From UBA11403 sp963784615 (lineage in GTDB: Bacteria; Pseudomonadota; Gammaproteobacteria; Legionellales; Legionellaceae): 64,000 nt of DNA. Location: positions 1,860,001 through 1,924,000 of the forward strand of contig CAWASG010000001.1 in assembly GCA_963784615.1 (NCBI GenBank), in the 5' to 3' direction. Shown here piece by piece: positions 8,423 to 16,491 of this stretch. The notes under the pieces were generated by a model. It was given only the letters and a program-made list of their open reading frames with translations. It made no database searches and was not told the origin of the DNA. The position numbers and the translations under genes are program-made. Numbering within the stretch: position 1 is the first letter of the stretch; each line of letters opens with the position of its first letter.

Positions 8423-10377
8423 TACAAGATATATACAAGTCAAGGGTTAACTTAGTGGCTGCAAGTGGCCCAGTACCTTCGGCGCAAACAGCGACAATGA
8501 ACTTGCAAGGTGTGGTTGCGATTGCCCCCAGTACCTTCGGTACAAACAGCAACAATGAACTTGCAGGTCGCGTCGTTGCGAGCGAAGCGCGGCAATCCAG
8601 AGTTCAGAGCACGGTACTCTGGATTGCCGCGCTTCGCTCGCAACGACGGAAACTGGCAGATTTTATCCAAATTGTGAAATTTATTGAAAGAGGAGATAAA
8701 CGGCGGTTTGTCATCACCACTGGCATTTTTCTCTTTTTGTTTATTCTTTGCCAAGGCACTGGAATTGCTGCATCAACCATGCAAGTTGAGCCAGAGCAAA
8801 TTAATGTGAATGACACCTTTCATTTAATGTTGACGTCTGACAATGCCCAGTCAGGCGGTTTGCCGAATCTCACGCCATTGCAAAATGACTTTACGATTTT
8901 AGGCACTGAACGTAGTCTTTCCTACAGTATGGTGAACGGGCAAACCAATTCACGTAGCCAGTGGATAATTCTGTTGCGTCCCAAAAAAGTGGGCAAATTG
9001 GTCATCCCGGCGATTAAGATTGGTCAGGAACAAACACAATCGGGTGTTATCAATGTCAGTGGTGAAGGTGTTCCTTCTACATCGCCTGATCAAGTGCAAA
9101 GCGGCGCCGATGGGCTGATGTTAAAGACTGAGGTCAACACGCCTAATCCCTATGTGAATCAGCAAGTGTTGTATACCGTCAAATTATTGAGTAATGCGCA
9201 GTTGCTAAACGCAGAATATCACCCGCCCAGCGTCGAAAATGCACTGATGATCCCCTTGGGTGATGGACGACATTATCAGACGCAGGTCAATGGTGAATTG
9301 TATGCAGTAGAAGAACAACAATATGCCATTTTTCCGCAAAAAAGCGGGCCACTTACATTGCACCCGCCTTCGTTTCAAGCAGCGGTTTATGATCAAGTCC
9401 CGCGACGAGTGACCGTTGAGGCCAAAACGACCCCAATAAACGTTCGTCCGGCGCCAACCGATTATCAGGGAATAAATTGGCTTCCTGCCAAGAAAATTAC
9501 TTTGGCAGAAGTTTACGATCCGCCCAAGCAAACAATGCAGGAGGGCGATACACTAACGCGTACGGTGACTTTAACCGCAGTTTCCATGCCAGCGCAGTTA
9601 TTACCAGCATTAACCTTCGCTGCGAATGATGATTTCAATGTGTATCCTGAAAGTCCGGAAGTGAAGAATACGGTCAGACAGAATGAGCTTTTGGGCACAT
9701 CAACTATGAAAGTGACTTACTTATTGAATCGCGATGGCCGCATTACCATTCCTGCGCTTGAGGTTCCCTGGTTCAATACAGAAACCGGTAAAACAGAAAT
9801 CACATCATTACCAGCGCATACTTTGATGGTTAAGGCCAACAAAGCGGCGCAACCTGCGAAAGCGAGCTCATCTTTATTGGGCAAAGCATCTTCGCTTTCA
9901 TCAAAGACAACCAAGACGTCTATCGATAACACAACGACCACACCTGCCTTGCCCCGATCATTTGTATGGGCATTTGTGACTGGTTTTGGTTTGGCATTTG
10001 GGTTGATGGGGTTGGTCTGGTGGTTGTGGCCTGGCAAAGGGGTTAAACGCAATTCTCAGAGTTCAGCGGCGATTAAACGTTTGGAAGATGCTTGTCAAAA
10101 GAACCGCCCGATTCATGCGCGGGATGCTTTATTAGCATGGGCGCGTAGTCAATGGCCTGAGGCGAAAATTCTGAACTTGAATGATATTGCCATTTTAACA
10201 CGTGATGCCTCGCTGAAAAAGCATCTTCAGGCGCTGACACAGGTACTTTACCATTCGAAGCAAACTGCCGCGTGGGAGGGTGATGGCTTGTGGCGTTGTT
10301 TTAATGCTTATCGTCAACTTAAGCCCGGAAAAACACAAAAAGCGTCTACACGCCTTCCGCCGATCAACCCAGTGTAG
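8419..10377 (+). CDS. batD: BatD-like protein with repeat-derived N-terminal extension
   Basis: BatD proteins are large periplasmic, membrane-anchored partners of BatA/B/C. The body (residues about 110-540) consists of beta-sandwich BatD domains, for example VNDTFHLMLTSDN and LLRPKKVGKLVIPAIKIG. A C-terminal membrane helix (FVWAFVTGFGLAFGLMGLVWWLW) and a short cytoplasmic domain follow. ATG at 8419 overlaps the batC stop as ATGA and is probably the original start. Codons about 12-90 are translated from PE-C repeat sequence (8449-8687), so the signal sequence (RRFVITTGIFLFLFILCQG) now begins near residue 95. A GTG at 8674, inside the repeat, would give a normal signal peptide start, so translation may begin there instead. 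Confidence 0.85.
   Translation: MIQDIYKSRVNLVAASGPVPSAQTATMNLQGVVAIAPSTFGTNSNNELAGRVVASEARQSRVQSTVLWIAALRSQRRKLADFIQIVKFIERGDKRRFVITTGIFLFLFILCQGTGIAASTMQVEPEQINVNDTFHLMLTSDNAQSGGLPNLTPLQNDFTILGTERSLSYSMVNGQTNSRSQWIILLRPKKVGKLVIPAIKIGQEQTQSGVINVSGEGVPSTSPDQVQSGADGLMLKTEVNTPNPYVNQQVLYTVKLLSNAQLLNAEYHPPSVENALMIPLGDGRHYQTQVNGELYAVEEQQYAIFPQKSGPLTLHPPSFQAAVYDQVPRRVTVEAKTTPINVRPAPTDYQGINWLPAKKITLAEVYDPPKQTMQEGDTLTRTVTLTAVSMPAQLLPALTFAANDDFNVYPESPEVKNTVRQNELLGTSTMKVTYLLNRDGRITIPALEVPWFNTETGKTEITSLPAHTLMVKANKAAQPAKASSSLLGKASSLSSKTTKTSIDNTTTTPALPRSFVWAFVTGFGLAFGLMGLVWWLWPGKGVKRNSQSSAAIKRLEDACQKNRPIHARDALLAWARSQWPEAKILNLNDIAILTRDASLKKHLQALTQVLYHSKQTAAWEGDGLWRCFNAYRQLKPGKTQKASTRLPPINPV
8449..8687. repeat. 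PE-C palindromic element inserted in batD
   Basis: It contains two direct copies of a segment with CCAGTACCTTCGGNNCAAAC and CAATGAACTTGCA (8468-8510 and 8527-8568), then a long hairpin around TCGTTGCGAGCGAAGCGCGG and its complement (8571-8650). Its right flank resembles 48230-48265 in another PE-C copy (CAAATTGTGA...TTTATTG), so the element probably runs to about 8687. The whole insertion is an open frame joined to batD. Confidence 0.85.
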
Positions 10378-10404
10378 CGTGTCGACCTATAGACGTACCA
10401 GGGA

Positions 10405-10582
10405 TCATTCCCATTAAGGGAAATAATCGGACGTAGGTTGGGTTGAGCGAGAGCGAAGCCCAACAGGCCGGTTAAGCAGATGTAGAGTTGTGCTCATACT
10501 TGTTGGGCTTCGCTAACGCTCAACCCAACCTACGTCCAGGAATCCTGCAAGACAGTTGCTACGCGTAACTTAATGGTAATGA
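10405..10582. repeat. PE-B element between batD and a minus-strand gene
   Basis: The core at 10433-10533 has inverted GTAGGTTGGGTTGAGCG arms. Outer ends TCATTCCCATTAAG and the complement of TCATTACCATTAAG form a second, wider inverted repeat. The loop is longer than in other copies. It occupies the convergent gap after batD; no other feature is seen there. Confidence 0.8.
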
Positions 10583-10596
10583 CACAATGGATGCTT

Positions 10597-10851
10597 TTAG
10601 TAAGTGGGCGCGTTTGAGGACATGAGCTCCTCTTTAAGCTCAGCGATTATTTTTCTTGGAAAATCCACTCTTTTTAGCTCATATTTTTCTGGATATGCCA
10701 GTTTATTTTTGATGGTTTGTTGGACCACATCTTGATTTGGCTCAACTAGCTTGGGCCGATATTGTGGATTGAATAACCCCATATCTAACGTTGCTGCATA
10801 ACGGTTTGTAAAGGTTGGTTTTGCAAAAAACGTTTGTGTTCTTTTAAACAT
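10597..10851 (-). CDS. Hypothetical small protein, 84 residues
   Basis: I do not recognise this protein. It is a basic, soluble-looking 84-residue product (MFKRTQTFFAKPTFTN...) with a helical C-terminal half (RKIIAELKEELM). The gene is supported by a strong ribosome site, AAGGAG, seven bases before ATG at 10851. It lies 35 bases downstream of the 461-residue gene on the same strand, so the two are probably co-transcribed and may act together. Confidence 0.65.
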   Translation of the reverse strand: MFKRTQTFFAKPTFTNRYAATLDMGLFNPQYRPKLVEPNQDVVQQTIKNKLAYPEKYELKRVDFPRKIIAELKEELMSSNAPTY

Positions 10852-10886
10852 AATGAGTCTCCTTTATGGGTTTAGAGCTAGACGCG

Positions 10887-12272
10887 TTAAACGGGTACTG
10901 TCGGTTTTCTGCTACTATTTTTATCATAAATAGCATACGAGTTTGTCATTTTTTGTTTTAGGGCATCAACCAAAAGATCTGCTTGCAAGGGATTCATATA
11001 GATTTTTTTGTAACAGGATCGATAAATCTCCAAGGCTTCGTCATCATTGGGTAGTCGTAACAAAGATGACTGGTGCGTTCTCTTGTAAGATTTAAGGATG
11101 TCTTGCTTTAATTGGGTAAAAAAACGCTCGTCGATGACGATATCTTGACTCCAGAGAAAAGCGGTTAGCATTGTGCTAAAGCTTCCTTCATGAAAACAGT
11201 TGGCTTGGAACGCCAAGTCTAAATTATCGGTTGCAAATGCCCATCTTAAGGTGGCTTCCATCAGGCTACCGATAGGAACTTCCTCTGGTGCGACCCAGTT
11301 GAGTGACCCGGAGTAAGGATAGACCAGTAAATTGCTTGGAAGCACCCGTTTTGTGACTTCTTTGTCTGCCTGTAAGCCAATCGATGCAAAAAATTCGCCG
11401 ATAAAATTCTTTCCTTTGTTGTGTGTATCGTAGATGTTGGATATATGCTTTCCTTTTTCTGTAGTGGCATATACCTGAAATCGTTCATTTTCAGCGAAGT
11501 CCTCTATACAGAATGTCGTGATATTTGCTGGCAGCATTTCCTTTTCTAATAGTGGGTACGGTATATCTCTATATTTCAGACAAGCGAATTTTTTTCTAGG
11601 AAAATGTTGGGCCAGCCATATGGTTGAGCGGCCGCCGCCAAGAAGAATAATAGACTCAGGTACATCTGCACGTGCAAGTTGATACAATTCAGTATGTGAG
11701 CGCTCGGGAAAGCCTGACAATCCGTGCTTGATCCTCGGCGTGCGAAAAGAGTTGTAAAAAAATGTGTTATTTGGTGTTGTCCAACAGTGTCCATCAACCT
11801 GTACAAAGTAATTTTGGGGATTTCTCGTAATGATGGGAGAGCCGGAATAGAGAGAAATGCCTATATTTTTCAATTCACATTTAACGGCTTCGAGAAGATT
11901 TTTGTATTGTTTCCAGGTAATGGGTTTTTCTTCAGGTTGTTCGGGATATATCTTTAGGAACTCTTGTTGAATATACCGAGGTAACCCATTAAGAGATTGT
12001 CCCCAGCTTAAATGATCATAATCGGGATGTATGTTATCCATCCAAAAGCGTGGCACGATAACACTTAATTCATTATGTGCTGCCTGGCCATGCATTTTCA
12101 GCGCGAAAAGGGAAAAAAATAACCCGGAATTGTTCACAATGGCAATTTCTGGTCGGATGGGGTTAAAGAATCTGAGATGGCGACTTTGGTTAACCAATCT
12201 ACCACCTATCGGGAGTAAGGGCGTTCTATCAAATATTGAGGGTAAGACAGTTTTGTCAAAAATAAAGCGCAT
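10887..12272 (-). CDS. Unrecognised 461-residue protein with Rossmann-like motif
   Basis: I do not recognise the family. The product has no signal peptide or membrane segment. A glycine-rich stretch at about residue 210 (ESIILLGGGRSTIWLAQHF) resembles the nucleotide-binding turn of flavin- or NADP-binding Rossmann folds, followed by a basic strand (KKFACLKYRD), as in NADP-binding oxidoreductases. The N-terminal PEIAIVNNSGLFFSLFALKMHG could be a further core strand-helix pair. The C-terminal third is helical. The start at 12272 has only a weak ribosome site (AGAGA). It heads a two-gene unit with the 84-residue gene. An oxidoreductase or an effector are both possible. Confidence 0.65.
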   Translation of the reverse strand: MRFIFDKTVLPSIFDRTPLLPIGGRLVNQSRHLRFFNPIRPEIAIVNNSGLFFSLFALKMHGQAAHNELSVIVPRFWMDNIHPDYDHLSWGQSLNGLPRYIQQEFLKIYPEQPEEKPITWKQYKNLLEAVKCELKNIGISLYSGSPIITRNPQNYFVQVDGHCWTTPNNTFFYNSFRTPRIKHGLSGFPERSHTELYQLARADVPESIILLGGGRSTIWLAQHFPRKKFACLKYRDIPYPLLEKEMLPANITTFCIEDFAENERFQVYATTEKGKHISNIYDTHNKGKNFIGEFFASIGLQADKEVTKRVLPSNLLVYPYSGSLNWVAPEEVPIGSLMEATLRWAFATDNLDLAFQANCFHEGSFSTMLTAFLWSQDIVIDERFFTQLKQDILKSYKRTHQSSLLRLPNDDEALEIYRSCYKKIYMNPLQADLLVDALKQKMTNSYAIYDKNSSRKPTVPV

Positions 12273-12336
12273 ATCCTTGTCTCTTTATTGATGGGGTACT
12301 GTTTGTCCAGTTTATGTCAAACATAATCAATACGCA

Positions 12337-12486
12337 ATACGTAGCATCACTGCCATTAAGTTAAGGGAAATAATCGGGCGTAGGTTGGGTTGAGCGAGAG
12401 CGAAGCCCAACAAAACCGTCATGTTGGACTTCGTGCGCGTACACCAATCATTTTTTTCTTAACTTAATGGCAGCGATACGTAGCAT
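12337..12486. mobile_element. PE-B-containing element with 11-bp direct repeats
   Basis: The 11-base sequence ATACGTAGCAT occurs at 12337-12347 and again at 12476-12486. Between them lies a 128-base element whose ends CACTGCCATTAAGTTAAG and the complement of CGCTGCCATTAAGTTAAG match at 17 of 18 positions. Inside is a single PE-B half (GTAGGTTGGGTTGAGCGAG from 12380) and a decayed second half. This has the structure of a small non-autonomous transposon with a target-site duplication. Confidence 0.8.
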
Positions 12487-12494
12487 AGTCGCTA

Positions 12495-12521
12495 TTGACA
12501 GAAATGATATATTTCGATACC
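12495..12521 (+). promoter_or_regulatory. Possible tRNA-Leu promoter
   Basis: TTGACA at 12495-12500 is a perfect -35 box. GATACC at 12516-12521 is a moderate -10 box, with a 15-base spacer, and lies 13 bases before the tRNA. The short spacer lowers confidence. Confidence 0.4.
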
Positions 12522-12534
12522 TTTGTCAGCCATT

Positions 12535-12618
12535 GCCGAGGTGGTGGAATTGGTAGACACGCTAGCTTCAGGTGCTAGTGGGGGTAACCCCGTGGAGGTT
12601 CGAGTCCTCTTCTCGGTA
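12535..12618 (+). tRNA. leuT: tRNA-Leu, anticodon CAG
   Basis: The sequence folds into a class II tRNA: acceptor GCCGAGG pairs with TCTCGGT, the D arm includes GGAATTGGTAGACAC, the anticodon stem CTAGC/GCTAG holds loop TTCAGGT with anticodon CAG, a long variable arm GGGGGTAACCCC follows, and the T arm is GGAGG-TTCGAGT-CCTCT. The discriminator is A. CCA is not encoded. It decodes CUG leucine codons. Confidence 0.96.
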
Positions 12619-12701
12619 TTTTAAGGCGCATATTTATTAAATATTAGACAGTTAGTGCCTGGTCATGATATCATTTATACTTTCAATCTGCGAATCCCTC
12701 A

Positions 12702-13571
12702 ATGCATTTTAATATTATCGGCGCTGGTCGTTTAGGTACTAGCCTTTCATCCGCGCTTATCAATCGAATGCAATGGCAGCTCACCGCTATTTGCAATCAA
12801 CATTTGGATACCGCTCAGCATCAAGCTAGACTATTACACAGTGGGCAAGCTGTCGCATCGATTGATGCATTACCTCATGCGCCGGTTACGTTTATCACCA
12901 CATCAGATGACGGATTGGCGGCAGTCGCTGAGGCGCTGGCCGCCAATCCGTTTCTTAAGCCTGGTGATAGGGTCGTGCATTGTAGTGGTGTATATTCATC
13001 TGCGATATTACATCCATTGAAAAGCCGCGGATGTCTGGTGGCAAGTCTACATCCGTTGAAGGCTTTTCCTTCGAGAATACCTAACGCAGAGGCTTTTGCT
13101 CACTGTGATTGTGTGGTTGAGGGCGATGATCTGGTGGTGACTTTTCTTGCAAAGCTGTTTGGTCAATTGGGCGCAAAGGTGATATCCTTAAGTGCTGAAA
13201 AAAAACAGTTGTACCATGCGGCAGCAACGATGGCATCGAATTATTTGGTGACACTTGCAAGCAGCGCAACGTCGTTGTTGATTGATGCTGGAATAGAAGC
13301 ATCGCAAGCAAAATTGATGTGTGAACGTTTAATGGAGAATAGTTTACACAACATAAAGGGGAGTGCTCGTGCAGAGCAAGCGCTCACTGGCCCCTTGATG
13401 AGAGGAGATATGAATACCTTACTCCTGCATCTCAATGCCATTAAGAGCCCTCATATTGAGGGATTATACCGGGCAGCAGGGCTTGCCACGCTGCCTTTAA
13501 CCAATCATAGTGATGATCACTTAGCGGCTTTAAATGCTCTGTTAACTGAGTCGATATCATCGTTAAATTAA
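12702..13571 (+). CDS. Rossmann-like and DUF2520 domain protein
   Basis: The 289-residue product starts with a dinucleotide-binding motif (MHFNIIGAGRLGTSL) and strand-end residues FITTSDDGL. A conserved segment follows: VVHCSGVYSSAILHPLK and SLHPLKAFPS. The second half (about 130-289) is the all-helical DUF2520 domain, with YHAAATMASNYLVTLA. The fold resembles prephenate or 6-phosphogluconate dehydrogenases, and the family is often called a predicted oxidoreductase, but its substrate is unknown. No clear ribosome site precedes the ATG. It lies 17 bases upstream of the cold-shock-like gene, suggesting co-transcription. Confidence 0.85.
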   Translation: MHFNIIGAGRLGTSLSSALINRMQWQLTAICNQHLDTAQHQARLLHSGQAVASIDALPHAPVTFITTSDDGLAAVAEALAANPFLKPGDRVVHCSGVYSSAILHPLKSRGCLVASLHPLKAFPSRIPNAEAFAHCDCVVEGDDLVVTFLAKLFGQLGAKVISLSAEKKQLYHAAATMASNYLVTLASSATSLLIDAGIEASQAKLMCERLMENSLHNIKGSARAEQALTGPLMRGDMNTLLLHLNAIKSPHIEGLYRAAGLATLPLTNHSDDHLAALNALLTESISSLN

Positions 13572-13588
13572 TACATAGGAGTCCCTTA

Positions 13589-13843
13589 ATGGGTCTGATT
13601 CAAACATTAAAAACGATTTTTTCTCGTTTTACAGGAAGCGCTTCACAATCAGGAACCATCAAGTTTTTTGATCGGAAAAAAAGATTCGGCTTTATTGTCG
13701 CCGGGAAAAAAGAATATTTTTTCCATGCAACATCAACAAATCCGAATGATTTCCGTGCATTACGTGACGGTGCGAACGTTACTTTTCATGTGATACAAGG
13801 TAAAAAAGGCGCACAAGCTGACAATGTTCAAGTGATTGTGTAG
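13589..13843 (+). CDS. Cold-shock-domain protein with short N-terminal extension
   Basis: Residues about 20-84 form a cold-shock (OB-fold) domain that binds single-stranded nucleic acid: SGTIKFFDRKKRFGFIVAG contains the RNP-1-like KRFGFI, and YFFHATS contains RNP-2. The usual G of KGFGFI is R here. An extra 18-residue basic N-terminal stretch (MGLIQTLKTIFSRF) is absent from classical CspA. GGAG sits seven bases before the start. It may act in RNA stabilisation rather than cold response. Confidence 0.88.
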   Translation: MGLIQTLKTIFSRFTGSASQSGTIKFFDRKKRFGFIVAGKKEYFFHATSTNPNDFRALRDGANVTFHVIQGKKGAQADNVQVIV

Positions 13844-13849
13844 TGATGC

Positions 13850-13932
13850 GTAGGTTGGGTTGAGGCTGGTAAGCCGAAGCCCAACATGACGATTTTGTTG
13901 GGCTTCGGCTTACCAGCCTCAACCCAACCTAC
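13850..13932. repeat. PE-B palindromic element, symmetric copy
   Basis: Both arms carry the same half-type (GTTGAGGCTGGTAAGCCG and its complement) around a short loop (ATGACGATTT). It sits exactly between two convergent genes, seven bases after the cold-shock gene stop and eight bases before the GIN-domain gene stop. The hairpin might act as a barrier between convergent messages. Confidence 0.9.
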
Positions 13933-13940
13933 GCGCCACC

Positions 13941-14867
13941 CTACGGTCTATTATAATTATCATACGCTCGTGGCTCTTCAACGAACGCTGTATTAAACGC
14001 ACGCATATCAAGCACTGCGCCATCGAAATTCATAAAATCGGTTTTCATATCAGGTAAATTATAAAAACGAATATCACTCGCATCTGTTGCCAGTGTGTGC
14101 TGATGCGCTGTAGCCGCTATCTCCGCAACGCTATTGTCATGTGTTTTTACAAATGCTCGTCTGGCACGTAGAAAGCGCGCATTAAACTTGGCTGAATTCC
14201 ATAATTGAGCATCGAGTTTATTCACGATACCGGCTAATTCAATATACGCTTTATCCGATGCGCAGACGATAAGCGTAGGGGTTTTTACCCAGGCGAGACT
14301 GAACCAGCTGCTCCCCTGCATTTCCAGGTGTTTTAACGCCGCAAAGCCCGTTAACTGCAGCTTCGCATGTTCGGCTAATTTGACATGTAAATGTCGACTC
14401 GTAACCCCACTGATATGGGTAAATCCATCGCCTCTGATTTCGACGTAACTTAACAGGACAGTTCCCTTGAGTGTCGTTGATCCATGATTATCAATGAGCA
14501 GTCGCTCAAGATTAGCACGCAAATGCTCGCCGGTTATTGTTCCAGTCCCATGATACTCGAGGCCATTCAAATAATGGGTGCGAATATCTGCTGATACGGG
14601 CTCATAAGGCAATGCAGGATCTTTTAATGAGAGGTATAAAACGCCCTCCACAACTTCAATTTTGATATTGGCAAGATCTTCCGGGTTACCTATCAGCGTT
14701 AAGGCTGGTTTATTGTATCCAGTATGTAAATTAACGTTGATGTTTCCGTGTATTTTAACAGCGGTAAACAATGGGATCGGCATGGTTTGTGCGGGGGAAT
14801 GCTGGGGCTTTGCATAGCCGCCATGAATTAAAAATAAACATGTTAACCCCAAAATCCACGCTCGCAT
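13941..14867 (-). CDS. Secreted GIN-domain (DUF2807) protein
   Basis: The 308-residue product has a signal peptide (MRAWILGLTCLFLIHGGYA) and then a right-handed beta-helix-like region of short repeated strands, for example FTAVKIHGNINVNLHTG and VEVVEGVLYLSLKD-like strands, typical of the DUF2807 putative adhesin head (GIN) domain. The family is exported and of unknown role; binding to surfaces or to the envelope has been proposed. The start has the expected signal sequence. It is monocistronic and convergent with the cold-shock gene. Confidence 0.8.
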   Translation of the reverse strand: MRAWILGLTCLFLIHGGYAKPQHSPAQTMPIPLFTAVKIHGNINVNLHTGYNKPALTLIGNPEDLANIKIEVVEGVLYLSLKDPALPYEPVSADIRTHYLNGLEYHGTGTITGEHLRANLERLLIDNHGSTTLKGTVLLSYVEIRGDGFTHISGVTSRHLHVKLAEHAKLQLTGFAALKHLEMQGSSWFSLAWVKTPTLIVCASDKAYIELAGIVNKLDAQLWNSAKFNARFLRARRAFVKTHDNSVAEIAATAHQHTLATDASDIRFYNLPDMKTDFMNFDGAVLDMRAFNTAFVEEPRAYDNYNRP

Positions 14868-14927
14868 CTCTCATCTTCCTGTTTACAATGATGTATCTAC
14901 ATTAGAGTAAGTTGGGCTAATGCGCAA

Positions 14928-15147
14928 CTAAGTACGCCATCCATTTAGTTTTGACCGGTTGATATAGGCAGATTAACACTATTTTGAACAGCGTCGTTGC
15001 GAGCGAAGCGCGGCAATCCAGAGTTCAGAGCACGGTACTCTGGATTGCTTCGTGCCTCGCAATGACGCCACCTGCAAGTTCATCGTTACTGCTTATATTG
15101 AAGCTACTGGCGTGAACCGGTCAAAACTAAATGGAAACGGTACTAAG
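14928..15147. mobile_element. Composite: PE-A ends around a PE-C core
   Basis: The two ends are near-perfect inverted copies containing CCATTTAGTTTTGACCGGTT (left 14940 onward; right ending with TACTAAG at 15147). They are the same ends as in PE-A copies. The interior, however, is PE-C: GCGTCGTTGCGAGCGAAGCG, then CGGTACTCTGGATTGC, then a segment matching the complement of CAATGAACTTGCAGG. This is the only copy in the window with best-preserved PE-A termini, and its core has been exchanged. Confidence 0.85.
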
Positions 15148-15164
15148 TTAGGAGCGATGTACGT

Positions 15165-15211
15165 GTAGGTTGGGCTTCGGCCTTGGGACTTGGGACCTCA
15201 ACCCAACCTAC
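15165..15211. repeat. Collapsed PE-B element
   Basis: It starts GTAGGTTGGG and ends with CTCAACCCAACCTAC but lacks most of the left arm and the loop. The remaining arm carries a variant with two partial copies of TTGGGACT. It lies upstream of the DUF1841 gene; the open frame that reads out of it is not the real gene start. Confidence 0.8.
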
Positions 15212-15297
15212 GTCCAATCTATGGGATGAAGCAGTGCTTTTTCCGGAATAATACGTTAAACTTCTGGGCTATTAATACTCAACGTTGCGCGATACAC

Positions 15298-15729
15298 ATG
15301 GTTTTTGGAAGCAGCCCACAAGATACCCGTCCGCTCTTTTTTTCGAGTTGGAAAAAATACCTGCAAAAACACCCGCTCACGCCACTAGAGCAGCAGTTGG
15401 TAGCGGTGATGCTTGATCATCCAGAATATCATGCTTATTTGGAGCAATCGGCGAGTGCCGTTGCGTTTTCATCTGGGCTTGGCGGTATTGAACATGACAA
15501 CCCATTTTTACATATGGGGTTGCATTTGGCGCTACGCGATCAAGTCACCCTCAATCGGCCTACAGGAATAGCGAGTATTTATAATACCCTGCTTGAGCAA
15601 CATCCCAGCTCACATCATGTGGAACACATCATGATCGAGGCACTTGCTGCATGTCTCTGGGAATCCAATCGTTCACAACGCATTCCTGACGACGTTGCCT
15701 ATCTGAATGCATGTAAGGAGCTTATTTAA
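15298..15729 (+). CDS. DUF1841 family protein
   Basis: The 143-residue product matches DUF1841: MVFGSSPQDTRPLFFSSWKK at the start, then LEQQLVAVMLDHPEYHAYLE, HMGLHLALRDQV and HHVEHIMIEALAACLWE. The function of this small soluble family is unknown. The ATG at 15298 reproduces the usual family N-terminus; upstream in-frame codons come from the PE-B repeat. It lies two bases upstream of ubiE and is probably co-transcribed with the ubiquinone genes. Confidence 0.88.
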   Translation: MVFGSSPQDTRPLFFSSWKKYLQKHPLTPLEQQLVAVMLDHPEYHAYLEQSASAVAFSSGLGGIEHDNPFLHMGLHLALRDQVTLNRPTGIASIYNTLLEQHPSSHHVEHIMIEALAACLWESNRSQRIPDDVAYLNACKELI

Positions 15730-15731
15730 CG

Positions 15732-16484
15732 ATGGTTCATTCCAAGAAAAAAACGCATTTCGGTTTCCAAACGGTGGCACTAGAGGAAAAAGAAAAAAAA
15801 GTGGGGGAAGTGTTTCATTCCGTCGCCAAAAACTACGATCTGATGAACGATCTGATGTCACTTGGCATCCATCGTTTGTGGAAACAGTTTTCCATCGGCA
15901 TGAGTGGTGTGCGCGCCGGGCAAACCGTGCTTGATTTAGCGGGCGGGAGTGGTGATTTGACCCGCTTATTGAGCCAGCGTGTCGGCGAGAAAGGTTGTGT
16001 TTACCTCGCAGACATTAATGCCGCAATGCTTGGGGTTGGTCGCGATCGTCTAACGGATCTTGGGCTTTTGGATAATATTCGGTTTGTGCAAGCCAATGCA
16101 GAGTGCCTGCCTTTTGCCGATGATCGATTTGATTGCATCACGATGGCATTTGGATTGCGTAATGTGACAGACAAGCAGACCGCACTGGAGTCGATCTACA
16201 GGGTATGCAAACCCGGTGGCAAGGTGATGATTCTGGAGTTTTCAACGCCGACGATTCCCGTTTTAAAACCGTTGTATGATTGGTATTCTTTTAATTTGTT
16301 ACCCCGGTTGGGCCAGTTGTTTGCTGGTGACGCAGGTAGTTACCAGTATCTTGCTGAATCCATTCGCATGCATCCACCGCAGGATGAATTAAAAGCAATG
16401 ATTGAAAAGGCAGGATTTGAAGACTGTTATTATCATAATTTAACCGGCGGCATTGTTGCGTTGCACATTGCGCACAAATATTGA
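15732..16484 (+). CDS. ubiE: UbiE C-methyltransferase for ubiquinone
   Basis: UbiE methylates the benzoquinol ring in ubiquinone (and menaquinone) synthesis using S-adenosylmethionine. The 250-residue product has the family start THFGFQTVALEEKEKKV, VFHSVAKNYDLMNDLMSLG, the SAM motif VLDLAGGSGDLTRLL, AECLPFADDRFDCITMAFGLRNV, and the conserved end YHNLTGGIVALHIAHKY. Length and motifs are canonical. It is followed by ubiJ and ubiB, as in Escherichia coli. Confidence 0.97.
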   Translation: MVHSKKKTHFGFQTVALEEKEKKVGEVFHSVAKNYDLMNDLMSLGIHRLWKQFSIGMSGVRAGQTVLDLAGGSGDLTRLLSQRVGEKGCVYLADINAAMLGVGRDRLTDLGLLDNIRFVQANAECLPFADDRFDCITMAFGLRNVTDKQTALESIYRVCKPGGKVMILEFSTPTIPVLKPLYDWYSFNLLPRLGQLFAGDAGSYQYLAESIRMHPPQDELKAMIEKAGFEDCYYHNLTGGIVALHIAHKY

Positions 16485-16491
16485 GACAACC

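Noticed and set aside
12535..12618. Integrative element attachment site at tRNA-Leu
   Set aside because: No duplicated tRNA 3' end and no integrase gene were found nearby.
13852..13932. Intrinsic terminator between the cold-shock and GIN genes
   Set aside because: The hairpin is a PE-B repeat and has no T-run on either strand, so classical termination is unsupported.
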